Positions 34,836-43,910 of a stretch of 64,000 bases of DNA are shown here, one piece after another. Source of the stretch: Asanoa iriomotensis. Lineage in GTDB: Bacteria; Actinomycetota; Actinomycetes; Mycobacteriales; Micromonosporaceae. The translations under genes were made by a program, and so were the position numbers. Location: contig NZ_BONC01000004.1 in NCBI RefSeq assembly GCF_016862515.1, positions 154,926 to 218,925 on the forward strand. The letters are read 5' to 3'. Within the stretch, counting starts at the first letter, position 1; each line of letters opens with the position of its first letter. Under the pieces are notes generated by a model. The model did no database searches and was not told the DNA's origin. It worked only from the letters and a program-made list of their open reading frames with translations.

Positions 34836-36827
34836 TTAGGGCAGGGCGTTGGCTGTGCGGATCACGTCGACCAGTTCGTCGACGATCTGGGTCAGGGCGA
34901 AGTCCTTCGGTGTGAAGACCCGCGCCACTCCGGCCGCGCGTAGCTTGTCCGCGTCGGGTGGCGGAATGATGCCGCCGACGACGAGCGGTAGGTCCGCGCG
35001 GCCGGCGGCCCGCAGGCCGTCGAGCACCGCGGGCACTGCGGCCAAATGCGAACCCGACAGCACGCTCAAGCCGACCAGGTCGACGTCTTCCTCGATGGCC
35101 GCGGCCACGATCTCCTCCGGGGTCAGCCTGATGCCCTGGTAGATCACTTCGAAACCGGCGTCCCGCGCGCGGACGGCGATCTGTTCGGCGCCGTTGGAGT
35201 GGCCGTCGAGGCCGGGCTTGCCGACCAACAGCCGCAACCGGCCGCCGCCGAGGTCCGCGGCCGTGCTCAGTACCCGCTCGCGGACCGCGGTCAACGAATG
35301 GTCGGCGTCGCCGCCGGTCGCCGCCGAGAGGCCGGTCGGCGCCCGATATTCGCCGAAGACCTCGCGCAGGGCGCCCGCCCATTCCCCGGTGGTCACTCCC
35401 GCTCGCGCGCAGGCGATCGTGGCTGGCATCAGGTTGGCGGTGCCGGCCGCGTCCGCGCGGAGCCGGGCGAGGGCCGCCGCGACGGGTGCCGGGTCACGGG
35501 CCTCCCGCCACGCGCGGACCGCTGCCGTCGCGTGCGCCTCGACTCCCGGGTCGACCTGCTCGACGTGGTCGGCACCGGTCGTGGTCAGCGGCGACGGCTC
35601 CGTGTCGACGTAGCGGTTTACCCCGACCACCACCTCGTCGCCCGACTCGATCCGCCGGCGGCGCTCGGCCAGCGAGGCAACCAACTCCGTCTTGAGGTAG
35701 CCCGACTCGACGGCGGCGACCACCCCGCCCAGGCGCTGGATCTGCTCGAGCTCGCGGCGCGCCCCAGCCGCGATCGAGTCGACCAGCGCGGCCACCACCG
35801 GTGAGCCGTCGAACAGGTCGGGATAGTCGAGCAGGTCGGACTCGAGCGCGAGCACCTGCTGCATCCGCAGCGACCACTGTTGGTCCCAGGGCCGGGGCAG
35901 GCCGAGCGCCTCGTTCCACGCGGGGAGCTGGATGGCCCGCGCCCGGGCGGAGCGGGACAGCGTCACGCCGAGCATCTCCAGCACGATGCGCTGGATGTTG
36001 TTCTCTGGCTGGGCCTCGGTGAGGCCGAGGGAGTTGACCTGCACCCCGTACCGCAGGCGCCGTTGTTTCGGGTCCTTGATCTCGTATCTGGTCGCGGTGA
36101 TCTCGTCCCACAGCGCACCGAACGCGCGCATCTTCGCCATCTCCTCGACGAACCGCACGCCGGAGTTGACGAAGAACGACATGCGCGCGACGACCTCGCC
36201 CATCCGATCGGCGGGCACCTGGCCGGCGTCGCGGACGGCGTCGAGGACCGCCACCGCCGTCGCCAGCGCGAAGCCGACCTCCTGGATCGGCGTGGCACCG
36301 GCCTCTTGGAGGTGGTAGGAGCAGACGTTGATCGGGTTCCACCGCGGCGCGTTGGCGACCGTCCAGGCGATCATGTCGGTCGTCAGCCGCAGCGACGGGC
36401 CGGGCGGGAAGATGTGGGTGCCGCGCGACAGGTATTCCTTGACGATGTCGTTCTGCGTGGTGCCGGCCAGCTCCGCACCGGCCGCACCGTGCTCCTCCGC
36501 CACCACGACATAGAGCGCGAGCAACCACATCGCGGTCGCGTTGATGGTCATCGAGGTGTTGGCCTCGGCCAGCGGGATGCCGGCGAAGAGCGAACGCATG
36601 TCGCCCAGGTGCGAGATCGGCACGCCGACCCGGCCGACCTCGCCGGCGGCAAGCGGATCGTCCGGGTCGTAGCCGGTCTGCGTCGGCAGGTCGAAGGCGA
36701 CCGAGAGACCGGTCTGGCCCTTGTCGAGGTTGCGCCGGAACAGGGCGTTGCTCGCGGTCGCCGACGAGTGACCGGCGTAGGTGCGCATCACCCACGGTCG
36801 GTCGCGCTCCGACAGGCGGCCTTCCAT
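34836..36827 (-). CDS. ecm: Ethylmalonyl-CoA mutase (MeaA-type), B12-dependent
   Basis: Cytosolic adenosylcobalamin mutase of 663 aa, converting ethylmalonyl-CoA to methylsuccinyl-CoA in the ethylmalonyl-CoA pathway. The N-terminal TIM-barrel half begins MRTYAGHSSATASNALFRR and GLSVAFDLPTQTGYDPD, typical of MeaA/Ecm rather than of methylmalonyl-CoA mutase. The C-terminal B12 domain (about 525-663) has the D-x-H-x-x-G motif in GLDGHSNGAEQI, then LSVLSGSHL and VGGIIPPPD. A single chain with its B12 domain matches the family's length. ATG has a leaderless-type promoter. The adenosyltransferase that makes its cofactor is encoded 2.5 kb away. Confidence 0.88.
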   Translation of the reverse strand: MEGRLSERDRPWVMRTYAGHSSATASNALFRRNLDKGQTGLSVAFDLPTQTGYDPDDPLAAGEVGRVGVPISHLGDMRSLFAGIPLAEANTSMTINATAMWLLALYVVVAEEHGAAGAELAGTTQNDIVKEYLSRGTHIFPPGPSLRLTTDMIAWTVANAPRWNPINVCSYHLQEAGATPIQEVGFALATAVAVLDAVRDAGQVPADRMGEVVARMSFFVNSGVRFVEEMAKMRAFGALWDEITATRYEIKDPKQRRLRYGVQVNSLGLTEAQPENNIQRIVLEMLGVTLSRSARARAIQLPAWNEALGLPRPWDQQWSLRMQQVLALESDLLDYPDLFDGSPVVAALVDSIAAGARRELEQIQRLGGVVAAVESGYLKTELVASLAERRRRIESGDEVVVGVNRYVDTEPSPLTTTGADHVEQVDPGVEAHATAAVRAWREARDPAPVAAALARLRADAAGTANLMPATIACARAGVTTGEWAGALREVFGEYRAPTGLSAATGGDADHSLTAVRERVLSTAADLGGGRLRLLVGKPGLDGHSNGAEQIAVRARDAGFEVIYQGIRLTPEEIVAAAIEEDVDLVGLSVLSGSHLAAVPAVLDGLRAAGRADLPLVVGGIIPPPDADKLRAAGVARVFTPKDFALTQIVDELVDVIRTANALP

Positions 36828-36833
36828 GGGCGC

Positions 36834-36839
36834 AGTGTA
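36834..36839 (-). promoter_or_regulatory. Leaderless-type -10 (TACACT) for ecm
   Basis: On the minus strand TACACT lies six bases before the ATG at 36827. Confidence 0.5.
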
Positions 36840-36996
36840 AGGCGCCTTTTAGCCTGTTTTCGGGCGTTTGAGCGGTCTGCTGGCGCATGCCATCGAGTGT
36901 GGGCGGTCGGAGAGAGACGGATGTGAGTTATCCACAGGCGGAAGTTATCCACAGGCCGTCGCCCCAGAGTGCCCCTCCGCGAACGCGAAAGGCATC

Positions 36997-37857
36997 ATGT
37001 CTGTCATGACGCAGGAGGAGCCCGCGATCGCGGTCAGTGGTTTGCGCAAGGCATATGGCGACAACGTCGCCGTGGCCGGCGTCGACCTGGAGGTGCGTCG
37101 GGGCGAGGTGTTCGCGTTGCTCGGCCCCAACGGCGCGGGCAAGACCACGACCGTCGAGATCCTCGAGGGCTACCGCCACCGTGACGGCGGCTCGGTCAGC
37201 GTGCTCGGCGCCGACCCGCAGCATGCCGACAAGGCGTGGCGGTCCCGGGTCGGCATCGTCCTGCAGGGCACGGGCGAGTTCGACGACCTGACGGTCAGCG
37301 AGGTGGTGCGCCACTTCGCGGGCTTCTACCCCAACCCCGACGACCCGGCGACGGTGATCAGGCGGGTCGGCCTGGGCGACAAGGAGCGGGCTCGCACCCA
37401 CACCCTCTCGGGCGGCCAGAAGCGCCGGCTCGACGTGGCGCTGGGCATCATCGGCCGGCCCGAGTTGCTCTTCCTCGACGAGCCGACGACCGGGTTCGAC
37501 CCGGAGGCACGGCGCGAGTTCTGGGATCTCATCCGCGACCTCTCCGCTGCGGGCACGACGATCGTGCTGACCACCCACTACCTCGAAGAGGCCGAGGCGC
37601 TCGCCGACCGGCTGGCGGTCATCGCGGGCGGCTCCCTGATCGCGGTCTCGACCCCGCAGGCGCTCGGCGACCGGCAGAGCGCGCCGGCGACCGTGTCGTG
37701 GCGCACCGCCGACGGCACAGTCGAGCGCAAGGAGACCTCGACGCCGACGGCGTTGATCGCCGAGATCGCCACCGGCTTCGGCGGTGAGGTCCCAGGTCTC
37801 ACCGTGACCCGGCCGACGCTCGAAGACGTCTACCTGACGATGATCGGACACCGATGA
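36997..37857 (+). CDS. ABC transporter ATP-binding protein (ABC-2 exporter)
   Basis: ATPase of 286 aa of an export-type ABC system. Walker A GPNGAGKTTT, Q-loop in VLQGTGEFDDL, signature LSGGQKRRLD, Walker B LLFLDEPT and H-loop in LTTHYLEEAE are complete. It resembles DrrA/NodI-type subunits used for drug or lipid export. ATG at 36997 was chosen; a second ATG lies three codons later and a longer frame reading back to 36868 has no ribosome site. The permease gene follows with a four-base ATGA overlap. Confidence 0.88.
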   Translation: MSVMTQEEPAIAVSGLRKAYGDNVAVAGVDLEVRRGEVFALLGPNGAGKTTTVEILEGYRHRDGGSVSVLGADPQHADKAWRSRVGIVLQGTGEFDDLTVSEVVRHFAGFYPNPDDPATVIRRVGLGDKERARTHTLSGGQKRRLDVALGIIGRPELLFLDEPTTGFDPEARREFWDLIRDLSAAGTTIVLTTHYLEEAEALADRLAVIAGGSLIAVSTPQALGDRQSAPATVSWRTADGTVERKETSTPTALIAEIATGFGGEVPGLTVTRPTLEDVYLTMIGHR

Positions 37858-38675
37858 CCGCTCTAACGCAGACACCAGCCACGGCGGGCCCGCTGGCGCT
37901 CGGCCTCCGGCAGGGCGGCCTCGAGATCAAGCAGTTCAGCCGCAGCCGCGAGGCCGTGGTCTTCACGATGGCCTTCCCGGCCATCATGATCGTGATCTTC
38001 GCGTCGATCTTCGACGGTGAGATCGGCGGCGGGGTCAACTTCACCCAGTACTTCATCACCGGCATGATCGCGACCGGCCTCCTGTCGGTCGGCTTCCAGA
38101 GCCTGGCGATCCAGATCCCGGCCGAACGCGACCGCGGCGTGCTCAAGCGCCTCCGCGGCACCCCGATGCCGCAGTGGGTCTATTTCGCCGGCAAAGTGAT
38201 CATGGTCTTTGTCGTCGGCCTGGTGGAGACCGCGGTCCTGCTCGCGGTCTCGACGCTGTTCTTCGGCCTGGAGCTACCCGGCTCGGGCGCCCGCTGGCTG
38301 ACCTTCCTCTGGGTGGGCGTGCTCGGCATCTCCGCGTGCACGCTGTGCGGCATCGCGTTCTCCTCGGTCGCCCGCACGGCCCGCAGCGCGCCCGCGGTGG
38401 TCACCCCGGTCGCCCTGATCCTCCAGTTCATCTCGGGCGTCTTCTTCGTCTTCACCAACCTCCCGACCTGGATGCAGCAGGTCGCGGCGATCTTCCCGCT
38501 GAAATGGATGTGCCAGGGCCTACGCTCGGTCTTCCTACCGGACTCCTTCGCCGCCCAGGAGCCGGGCGGCTCCTGGGAACTGGGCAAGGTAGCCCTCGTG
38601 CTGGGCGCCTGGTGCGTCATCGGCCTGATCCTCTGCATCACCACGTTCCGCTGGACAACCAAGCGCGACGGCTGA
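37854..38675 (+). CDS. ABC-2 type transporter permease
   Basis: Membrane subunit of 273 aa with about six transmembrane helices, the partner of the ATPase encoded upstream. Family features: the first helix AVVFTMAFPAIMIVIFAS, the ERDRGVLKRLRGTPMP coupling segment, and helices around VIMVFVVGLVETAVLL and IALVTPVALILQF-like positions. Together they form a DrrAB-like exporter; substrate not shown. Confidence 0.87.
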   Translation: MTALTQTPATAGPLALGLRQGGLEIKQFSRSREAVVFTMAFPAIMIVIFASIFDGEIGGGVNFTQYFITGMIATGLLSVGFQSLAIQIPAERDRGVLKRLRGTPMPQWVYFAGKVIMVFVVGLVETAVLLAVSTLFFGLELPGSGARWLTFLWVGVLGISACTLCGIAFSSVARTARSAPAVVTPVALILQFISGVFFVFTNLPTWMQQVAAIFPLKWMCQGLRSVFLPDSFAAQEPGGSWELGKVALVLGAWCVIGLILCITTFRWTTKRDG

Positions 38676-39400
38676 CCCGCGACGCACCTCGCCGACGCGC
38701 GAAAGACCGCCGCGCGCGGCCGGACGGGCATGCGCAGCCGCGCCAGCCACGGCGTGGGCGGCTCTGGAACTGCCTAGCGTGCGGCCAGGCCAGTGCGCGC
38801 CCCACGGACCGCCGCCGCAGCGGGCCCGACACGGCCAACCAGCTACGCGCCCGGCCCGGTCGCCCGCCACGGATTGCCGCATTCGCCTCGCGGTCGCGCT
38901 GAGTGGGCCGGCGCTTCGTCGCATGCGGTCCGCGGGTGCGACCGCGACCGCCGCAGCCGCCCCGAGGTCGGCAATGGCGCGTTGCCGCACCTGGCGCGGC
39001 AGGGGCCCTGCGTGGTCTGCGGCCACGCGTGGCGCGGGCCGCAGCCGCGCGGGCGCGGGGCACCACGCGCCGTCGCGCGGGAGCCGTGGCCCTGGGCGCA
39101 GGCCGCAGGCGCGCGGGCGCGGGCACCGCCGCGCCGTGGCGCGGGTTGCTGTGGCGCGGGGGACGCTGTGGCGCCGGGCGCGCGCCGCCGTCGCGAGGGG
39201 TCCCAAGCCAGACCCGCCTTGCTCTGGTTATCGTTGTTGTCATCGTGGCTACCACCCGCACCCACCGAGATGACACCCTTGGGTCGCTGATGAGGGCGCG
39301 ATTTGTTGGGCTTGGCGACCGCGGACCTGGCAGCGAAGCGGAGCGAGCGGTGCCTGGCGGGAGCGACGGTCGCGCCCCCGACGGACCCGAGTTCGATGCC
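38676..39400. other. Intergenic region, extremely GC-rich, no gene seen
   Basis: About 725 bp between the ABC-2 permease and the convergent adenosyltransferase gene. Frames here on both strands show no consistent codon bias or recognisable protein. It holds a 64-base imperfect tandem repeat near 39031-39155 and long runs of GCG/CGC. The end nearest the adenosyltransferase (39230-39400) is of more normal composition. It may be a decayed gene or a repeat-expansion area. Confidence 0.55.
39031..39155. repeat. 64-base imperfect tandem repeat, GC-rich
   Basis: The units start at 39031 and 39095 and share GGCCGCAG(C/G)CGCGCGGGCG, then CACC, CGCGCCGT, GCGCGGG and GTGGC in order. A further GCTGTGGCGC motif is repeated just after (39148 onwards). 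Confidence 0.6.
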
Positions 39401-39982
39401 CTAGGTGTTCTTTCGGCCCCCGCCGGGCACCCAGAGCACATCGCCGCCGGGATTGGCCGTTCTTGACAGGATGAACAGCAAGTCCGAGAGCCGGTTGAGA
39501 TACTTTGCCGGGAGCGTGCTGGTTCGGTCGGGATCCTCCGCGATCAGTGACCACGCGGCGCGTTCCGCGCGGCGGGCGATCGTGCGCGCCACGTGCAGCA
39601 GCGCGGCTCCCGCGGTGCCGCCAGGGAGGACGAAGGAGTCGAGCTTGGACAGCCGGCCGTTGAACTCGTCGCACCAGCCCTCCAACCGTTCGACGTATTC
39701 CTCGGTCACCCGCAGCGGCGGGTACGCGGGTTCCGGCTCCACCGGGTTCGCCAGGTCGGCGCCGACGTCGAACAGGTCGTTCTGGATCCGGGCCAGCACC
39801 TCGCGCACCTCCCCGGAGAGGTCGCCGAGCGCCAGCGCGACGCCCAGCGCCGCGTTGCATTCGTCGACGTCCGCGTACGCCGTGATCCGCGGGTGGGTCT
39901 TCGCCACCTGCTCGTTGTTGACCAGTCGGGTCGAGCCGGTGTCGCCGGCCTTCGTGTAGATGCGGGTGAGGTGGACGGCCAT
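39401..39982 (-). CDS. ATP:cob(I)alamin adenosyltransferase (PduO type)
   Basis: Enzyme of 193 aa that transfers adenosine from ATP to cob(I)alamin to make adenosylcobalamin. N-terminal [14 protein letters not shown] is the ATP-binding signature, followed by [27 protein letters not shown] and the SRTAN segment near the end, all typical of PduO-type trimeric enzymes. The cofactor is needed by the mutase at 34836. ATG 39982 has a leaderless-type promoter (TACGCT), divergent from that of murA, with about 50 bp between the two -10 boxes. Confidence 0.9.
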   Translation of the reverse strand: MAVHLTRIYTKAGDTGSTRLVNNEQVAKTHPRITAYADVDECNAALGVALALGDLSGEVREVLARIQNDLFDVGADLANPVEPEPAYPPLRVTEEYVERLEGWCDEFNGRLSKLDSFVLPGGTAGAALLHVARTIARRAERAAWSLIAEDPDRTSTLPAKYLNRLSDLLFILSRTANPGGDVLWVPGGGRKNT

Positions 39983-39989
39983 GACAAAC

Positions 39990-39995
39990 AGCGTA
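39990..39995 (-). promoter_or_regulatory. Leaderless-type -10 (TACGCT) for the adenosyltransferase
   Basis: On the minus strand TACGCT lies seven bases before the ATG at 39982. Confidence 0.5.
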
Positions 39996-40045
39996 CGGAC
40001 GCCCTCGCGGGACGACCTCGGGGCCGGCACACCGACAGTCACTCC

Positions 40046-40051
40046 TACGAT
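40046..40051 (+). promoter_or_regulatory. Leaderless-type -10 (TACGAT) for murA
   Basis: TACGAT lies seven bases before the GTG at 40059. The ATG at 40050 would overlap this box, which is why the GTG is preferred. Confidence 0.5.
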
Positions 40052-40058
40052 GGCCGAC

Positions 40059-41378
40059 GTGGATCTGATCCGGGTCGAGGGCGGCGCGCGGCTGGCCGGC
40101 GAGGTCGCCGTCGTCGGCGCCAAGAACTCCGCGCTCAAGCTGATGGCCGCCGCATTGCTGGCGCCGGGGCGCAGCGTGATCACCAACGTGCCGCGCATCA
40201 CCGACATCGCGATCATGGCGGAGGTGCTGCGCCGGCTCGGTTGCGAGGTGGAGATCACGCCTGACGTGATGCCACCGGGGCGGGAGGGGCCGCCGACCTC
40301 CGTCGTGGTGACCATCGACGTGCCGGACGAGCCGGGCACCGAGGCCGACTACGACCTGGTCCGCCGGCTGCGCGCGTCGATCGCCGTCCTGGGGCCGCTG
40401 CTGGCCCGCCGCGGCTACGTGCGGGTCGCCCACCCCGGCGGCGACGCCATCGGCTCCCGCGGCCTGGACATGCACGTCGCCGGGCTCGCCCGGATGGGCG
40501 CCGAGATCTCCGGCGAGCACGGCTTCGTGATCGCCTCGGCCCCGCAGGGCCTGCAGGGAGCCACCATCTGGCTCGACTTCCCCAGCGTCGGCGCCACCGA
40601 GAACCTGGTCATGGCCGCCGCTCTCGCCAAGGGCAGCACCGAGATCGACAACGCCGCGCGCGAGCCCGAGATCGTCGACATCTGCTCCATGTTGATCGAG
40701 ATGGGCGCCAAGATCGAGGGCGTCGGCACCTCCACGTTGCGGATCGAGGGGGTCGAGACCCTTTCGCCGGTACGCCACGCCACTGTCGGCGACCGCATCG
40801 TCGCCGGCACGTGGGCCTTCGGCGCCGCGATGACCCGCGGCGACGTGCAGGTCAACGGCGTCGACCCGACGTTCCTCGAGATCGCCCTGGACAAGCTCGT
40901 CTCCGCGGGCGGTGCGGTCGAGGCACAACCAACAGGATTCCGGGTACGCATGGACGATCGCCCCAAAGCGGTCGATGTCGTGACACTCCCGTTCCCGGGC
41001 TTCGCCACCGACCTCCTCCCGATGGCCATCGGCCTGGCCTCGGTCAGCGACGGCGCCTCCCTGGTCACCGAGAACATCTTCGACGGCCGATTCATGTTCA
41101 TCAACGAGATGGCACGCCTGGGCGCGGACATCAAAACCGACGGCCACCACGCGGTCGTACGCGGCCGCGACCGCCTGTCGAGCGCCCCCGTCCGAGCAAC
41201 CGACATCCGCGCGGGCGCGGGCCTGGTGATCGCGGCGTTGTGCGCCGACGGCGTCACGGAGATCTCCCACGTCCACCACATCGACCGCGGCTACCCGGAC
41301 TTCGTCGGCGACCTGGCCGCCCTGGGCGTCGAGGTCCAACGGGCCGCGGCCCCAGAAGACCCACAGTTCTCCTTCTGA
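40059..41378 (+). CDS. murA: UDP-N-acetylglucosamine 1-carboxyvinyltransferase
   Basis: First committed enzyme of peptidoglycan precursor synthesis, 439 aa, cytosolic, transferring enolpyruvate from PEP to UDP-GlcNAc. Two-domain inside-out barrel: N-terminal [20 protein letters not shown], later [10 protein letters not shown] and [12 protein letters not shown]. The active-site loop reads [14 protein letters not shown], so Asp stands where most bacteria have the Cys that fosfomycin alkylates. The same change in mycobacterial MurA is known to give intrinsic resistance. Start GTG 40059 is inferred from promoter spacing; ATG 40050 is the alternative. Confidence 0.92.
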   Translation: MDLIRVEGGARLAGEVAVVGAKNSALKLMAAALLAPGRSVITNVPRITDIAIMAEVLRRLGCEVEITPDVMPPGREGPPTSVVVTIDVPDEPGTEADYDLVRRLRASIAVLGPLLARRGYVRVAHPGGDAIGSRGLDMHVAGLARMGAEISGEHGFVIASAPQGLQGATIWLDFPSVGATENLVMAAALAKGSTEIDNAAREPEIVDICSMLIEMGAKIEGVGTSTLRIEGVETLSPVRHATVGDRIVAGTWAFGAAMTRGDVQVNGVDPTFLEIALDKLVSAGGAVEAQPTGFRVRMDDRPKAVDVVTLPFPGFATDLLPMAIGLASVSDGASLVTENIFDGRFMFINEMARLGADIKTDGHHAVVRGRDRLSSAPVRATDIRAGAGLVIAALCADGVTEISHVHHIDRGYPDFVGDLAALGVEVQRAAAPEDPQFSF

Positions 41379-41754
41379 CACCACCGCGGCGTCCCCAGCG
41401 CCCTGGGCGCAACGCCGGAGCTGACGGCGCACGGCGGCGGCTTTCGAGCGGATGGAGGGGCCCGCCGGCGGGAACAGCGGACCGCGCCACCAGAGCCACC
41501 GCCGGCGCGTCAGGTGGGTCGCCATGCCGTTGGGGCGATCCCGATGGCGATGGGCCGCGGGCAGCTGTTGCGGCGCTGCCCGCCAGGGCTGTGCGGCGGC
41601 TGGTTGGCGGGCTTCCGGCGAGTGCCGGGGCTCGTAACATCGCCCCAGCCGGAACGGCCGGTCGCGGAAGAACCAGAGGCGAGTTCCGGCAAGGCTGGTG
41701 CTGGGTAGCCGACCGGCGCCTCTGCAGCGGGGGATGAGATCAGGCAGCGGTAGC
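41379..41754. other. Intergenic region, no gene seen
   Basis: About 376 bp downstream of murA, convergent with the small gene at 41755. A short GC hairpin (GCGCC-CTG-GGCGC, 41398-41410) sits just after the murA stop but has no U-tract. Nothing else is recognisable. Confidence 0.5.
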
Positions 41755-41979
41755 TCACTCCGCGCTGGGGTCCAGGGCGCCGCCGCCGACCAGGCGGCGG
41801 GCGTGGGCCGCGTTTTCTCTGAAGACCAGGATGCGGGTGCGGCCGTTCGTGCCCGGTGCCACCGTCGAGCGGATGCCGTTGGCCGTCAGGCGGCGGCGCA
41901 GGGACTCCGCGTCCGCGCCCGTCGCCGGCTGGGCCACCGTTACCAGCAGGCCGAACTCCGGAGCCTCGTTCTCGCCCAT
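41755..41979 (-). CDS. Small hypothetical protein
   Basis: Protein of 74 aa of unknown family. The order of predicted strands and helices (FGLLVTVAQ, ADAESLRRRLTANGIRSTVAP, RTRILVFRENAAHARRLV) suggests a small alpha/beta sandwich of the ferredoxin-like or DUF2007-like kind, which is inference from pattern only. ATG at 41979. No linked partner; hbd starts divergently 170 bp away. Confidence 0.6.
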   Translation of the reverse strand: MGENEAPEFGLLVTVAQPATGADAESLRRRLTANGIRSTVAPGTNGRTRILVFRENAAHARRLVGGGALDPSAE

Positions 41980-42083
41980 GCTGCGCCCCCGCCGCCTAGT
42001 TCCAGGTCCCGGACCACCGGCATCTGCTCAGTTTGTCAGTCCGCGAGCCTTTCTCGGGTGCAGTCGGTCACAGCGAGTGGGCT

Positions 42084-42097
42084 GACCGATCGTTCAC
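42084..42097. promoter_or_regulatory. Candidate operator upstream of hbd
   Basis: GACCGATCGTTCAC, with the palindromic core CGATCG, lies 53 bp before the hbd start and overlaps a possible promoter (CTGACC, 16 bases, TACTAA). The same 14-mer occurs at 15526. The binding protein is unknown. Confidence 0.3.
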
Positions 42098-42149
42098 CCG
42101 GCCTACTAAGTTCCATTGGAGGAACCAAAGACTCAAGGGAGAGTGCGGC

Positions 42150-43010
42150 ATGGCGGGTCGGCTGGCGGTCATCGGGGCCGGGTTGATGGGGTCGGGGATC
42201 GCCCAGGTGGCGGCGCAGGCCGGGTGGGAGGTGACGCTCCGCGACCTGGATGACGCGGCCGTCGGGCGCGGAGTCAAGGCGATCAACAAGTCGCTCGAGC
42301 GGATGGTCGCCAAGGGCACCATCGACGGCGCGGACGTGGAACCCCTGCTCAGGCGGATCACCACCACCACCGACCTCGGCGCGGCGGCCGACGCCGACAT
42401 CGTGGTCGAGGCCGTGTTCGAGCGGCTCGACATCAAGCAGGACGTCTTCCGGGAGCTCGACAAGATCTGCAAGGCCGACGCCGTGCTGGCGACCAACACC
42501 TCGGCCATCCCGGTCTCCCAGATCGCCGCGGCCACCCAGCGGCCCGAGTCCGTCGTGGGGACCCACTTCTTCTCGCCCGTGCCCATGATGAAGCTCTGTG
42601 AGCTCGTCCGCGGCTACAAGACAAGCGATGACGCGCTGGCCAAGGCCAAGACCTTCGCCGAGGAGATCGGGAAGACCGTCGTCGTGGTCAACCGCGACGT
42701 CGCCGGGTTCGTCACCACCCGGTTGATCGCCGTGCTGGCGCTCGAAGCCGTCAAGCTCGTCGAGTCCGGGGTGATCTCCGCCGAGGACCTCGACACCGCG
42801 TGCAAGCTCGGGTTCGGGCACGCCATGGGCCCGCTGGCGACCATCGACCTGACCGGCGTGGACGTGATGCTGCACGCCGCCCGCAACATCTACACCGACA
42901 CCGCCGACGAGAAGTTCTTCCCGCCGGAGTTGCTCCAGCGCATGGTGGTCGCGGGCGACCTCGGTCGGAAGACCGGCAAGGGGTTCTACGACTACGAGCA
43001 GAAGAGCTAG
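42150..43010 (+). CDS. hbd: 3-hydroxybutyryl-CoA dehydrogenase
   Basis: NAD(P)-dependent enzyme of 286 aa interconverting acetoacetyl-CoA and 3-hydroxybutyryl-CoA. GAGLMGSGIAQVAAQAG is the dinucleotide site, VFERLDIKQDVF and NTSAIPVSQIA follow, the catalytic His is in GTHFFSPVPMMKLCE, and GFVTTRLIAVLALEAV plus GHAMGPLATIDLTG complete the C-terminal domain. Length and the FFSPVPMM motif fit the butyryl-CoA-type group. ATG follows GGGAGAG. Works with ethylmalonyl-CoA pathway enzymes as the same C4-acyl-CoA chemistry. Distinct from the fused enzyme at 22298. Confidence 0.9.
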   Translation: MAGRLAVIGAGLMGSGIAQVAAQAGWEVTLRDLDDAAVGRGVKAINKSLERMVAKGTIDGADVEPLLRRITTTTDLGAAADADIVVEAVFERLDIKQDVFRELDKICKADAVLATNTSAIPVSQIAAATQRPESVVGTHFFSPVPMMKLCELVRGYKTSDDALAKAKTFAEEIGKTVVVVNRDVAGFVTTRLIAVLALEAVKLVESGVISAEDLDTACKLGFGHAMGPLATIDLTGVDVMLHAARNIYTDTADEKFFPPELLQRMVVAGDLGRKTGKGFYDYEQKS

Positions 43011-43012
43011 GG

Positions 43013-43471
43013 CTAGGCCGCGGGCGGCCAGTCGGTCGCCGAGAGGTGGTTGCGCTGGTAGTTCGGCGGGCCCGCCTCGATCCAGGACGAGAAGCCGGTG
43101 ACGGTGGAGAGCGCCATCGCGATCTCCACCGGAGCCTGGTGGCCGACGCAGCGGAGAATGATCCAGTCGGCGGGCATCGTGAGCCGTTCCTGGCCCTCGG
43201 GGAGGCGGCGGCTCGCCACCGTCAGACCCCGGCGGGACAGCACGCGTTTGGGGCGGATGGCGAAGCTGAACACCCTGTACCAGCGCATCTCGTCGCCGAC
43301 GAAGCGGGCGAAGCCCGGTGACCAGCCCCGACCGACCAGCAGGGTCGAGACGCGCAGGTCACAGCGGATCGTGCCGCCGGCGCGGGCGTAATACGCCCGT
43401 CGGGCGAACAACAGGACGATCGCGGCGAGGAGCAGGCCGAGGCCGATTGCGATCCATTCGATGATCAGCAT
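43013..43471 (-). CDS. DUF2550 family membrane protein
   Basis: Protein of 152 aa with one N-terminal membrane helix (IEWIAIGLGLLLAAIVLLFA) and a C-terminal extracellular or cytosolic beta-rich domain (RCDLRVSTL, PADWIILRC). DUF2550 genes follow atpC in mycobacteria as well, so the neighbourhood is conserved; function unknown. The start is 14 bases after atpC. Confidence 0.83.
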   Translation of the reverse strand: MLIIEWIAIGLGLLLAAIVLLFARRAYYARAGGTIRCDLRVSTLLVGRGWSPGFARFVGDEMRWYRVFSFAIRPKRVLSRRGLTVASRRLPEGQERLTMPADWIILRCVGHQAPVEIAMALSTVTGFSSWIEAGPPNYQRNHLSATDWPPAA

Positions 43472-43484
43472 CGGCCCGGCTCCG

Positions 43485-43766
43485 TCAGCGAGCCGAGGCT
43501 TCGGCTGGCGTGGCGCTTTCGGCCAAGACCGTCACGCCCGTCTCCGTTACGGAGAGGAATCCGCCGGCTACGTCGTAGGCGAGGGTCTGGCCGCCGTCGA
43601 GCTTGATGCGGATCTGGCTCGGCTCGGCCAGCTGGCCGAGCAGCGGCGCGTGGCCCGGCAGCACACCCAGCTCGCCCTCGGTGGTGCGGGCGACGAGCAT
43701 CTCTGCTTCGCCGGTCCACACCTTCTGCTCGACGGACACGAGCTCGACATGGAGTCGATTTGCCAC
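43485..43766 (-). CDS. atpC: ATP synthase epsilon subunit
   Basis: F1 epsilon, 93 aa, linking the rotor to the catalytic head. The N-terminal beta-barrel has VSVEQKVWTGEAEMLVART and GELGVLPGHAPLLGQL; the short C-terminal helix found in actinobacteria is nearly absent (family members in other phyla reach about 135 aa). GTG start follows GAGGAG. It is separated from atpD by the LCP gene and two hairpins, which is unusual because atpC normally follows atpD directly. Confidence 0.93.
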   Translation of the reverse strand: MANRLHVELVSVEQKVWTGEAEMLVARTTEGELGVLPGHAPLLGQLAEPSQIRIKLDGGQTLAYDVAGGFLSVTETGVTVLAESATPAEASAR

Positions 43767-43866
43767 TCTGGCTCCTCTTCGACGCCGGACCGGGGCGAGG
43801 GGATCGCCCGGTGTCGCGGTGGAATTGGAGTGAAGTCTAATCGGCGCCCGCGCCTGAGACGGACCA

Positions 43867-43895
43867 GGGGTGCCACCTGTGAACGGCGGCACCCC
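43867..43895 (-). terminator. Hairpin between the LCP gene and atpC
   Basis: Perfect eight-base stem (GGGGTGCC / GGCACCCC) with a 13-base loop, 16 bases past the LCP stop on the minus strand. No U-tract follows, so it is a weak terminator call. Confidence 0.4.
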
Positions 43896-43910
43896 CGGAC
43901 GCGAGGTCGG

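Noticed and set aside
34287..34839. Several frames in the gap after the FtsK operon
   Set aside because: Pro/Arg-rich translation without motifs and several equal frames on both strands; no evidence for a gene.
38779..39466. Frames in the GC-rich repeat region
   Set aside because: All six frames are open for GC reasons and contain the same repeats; no domain seen.
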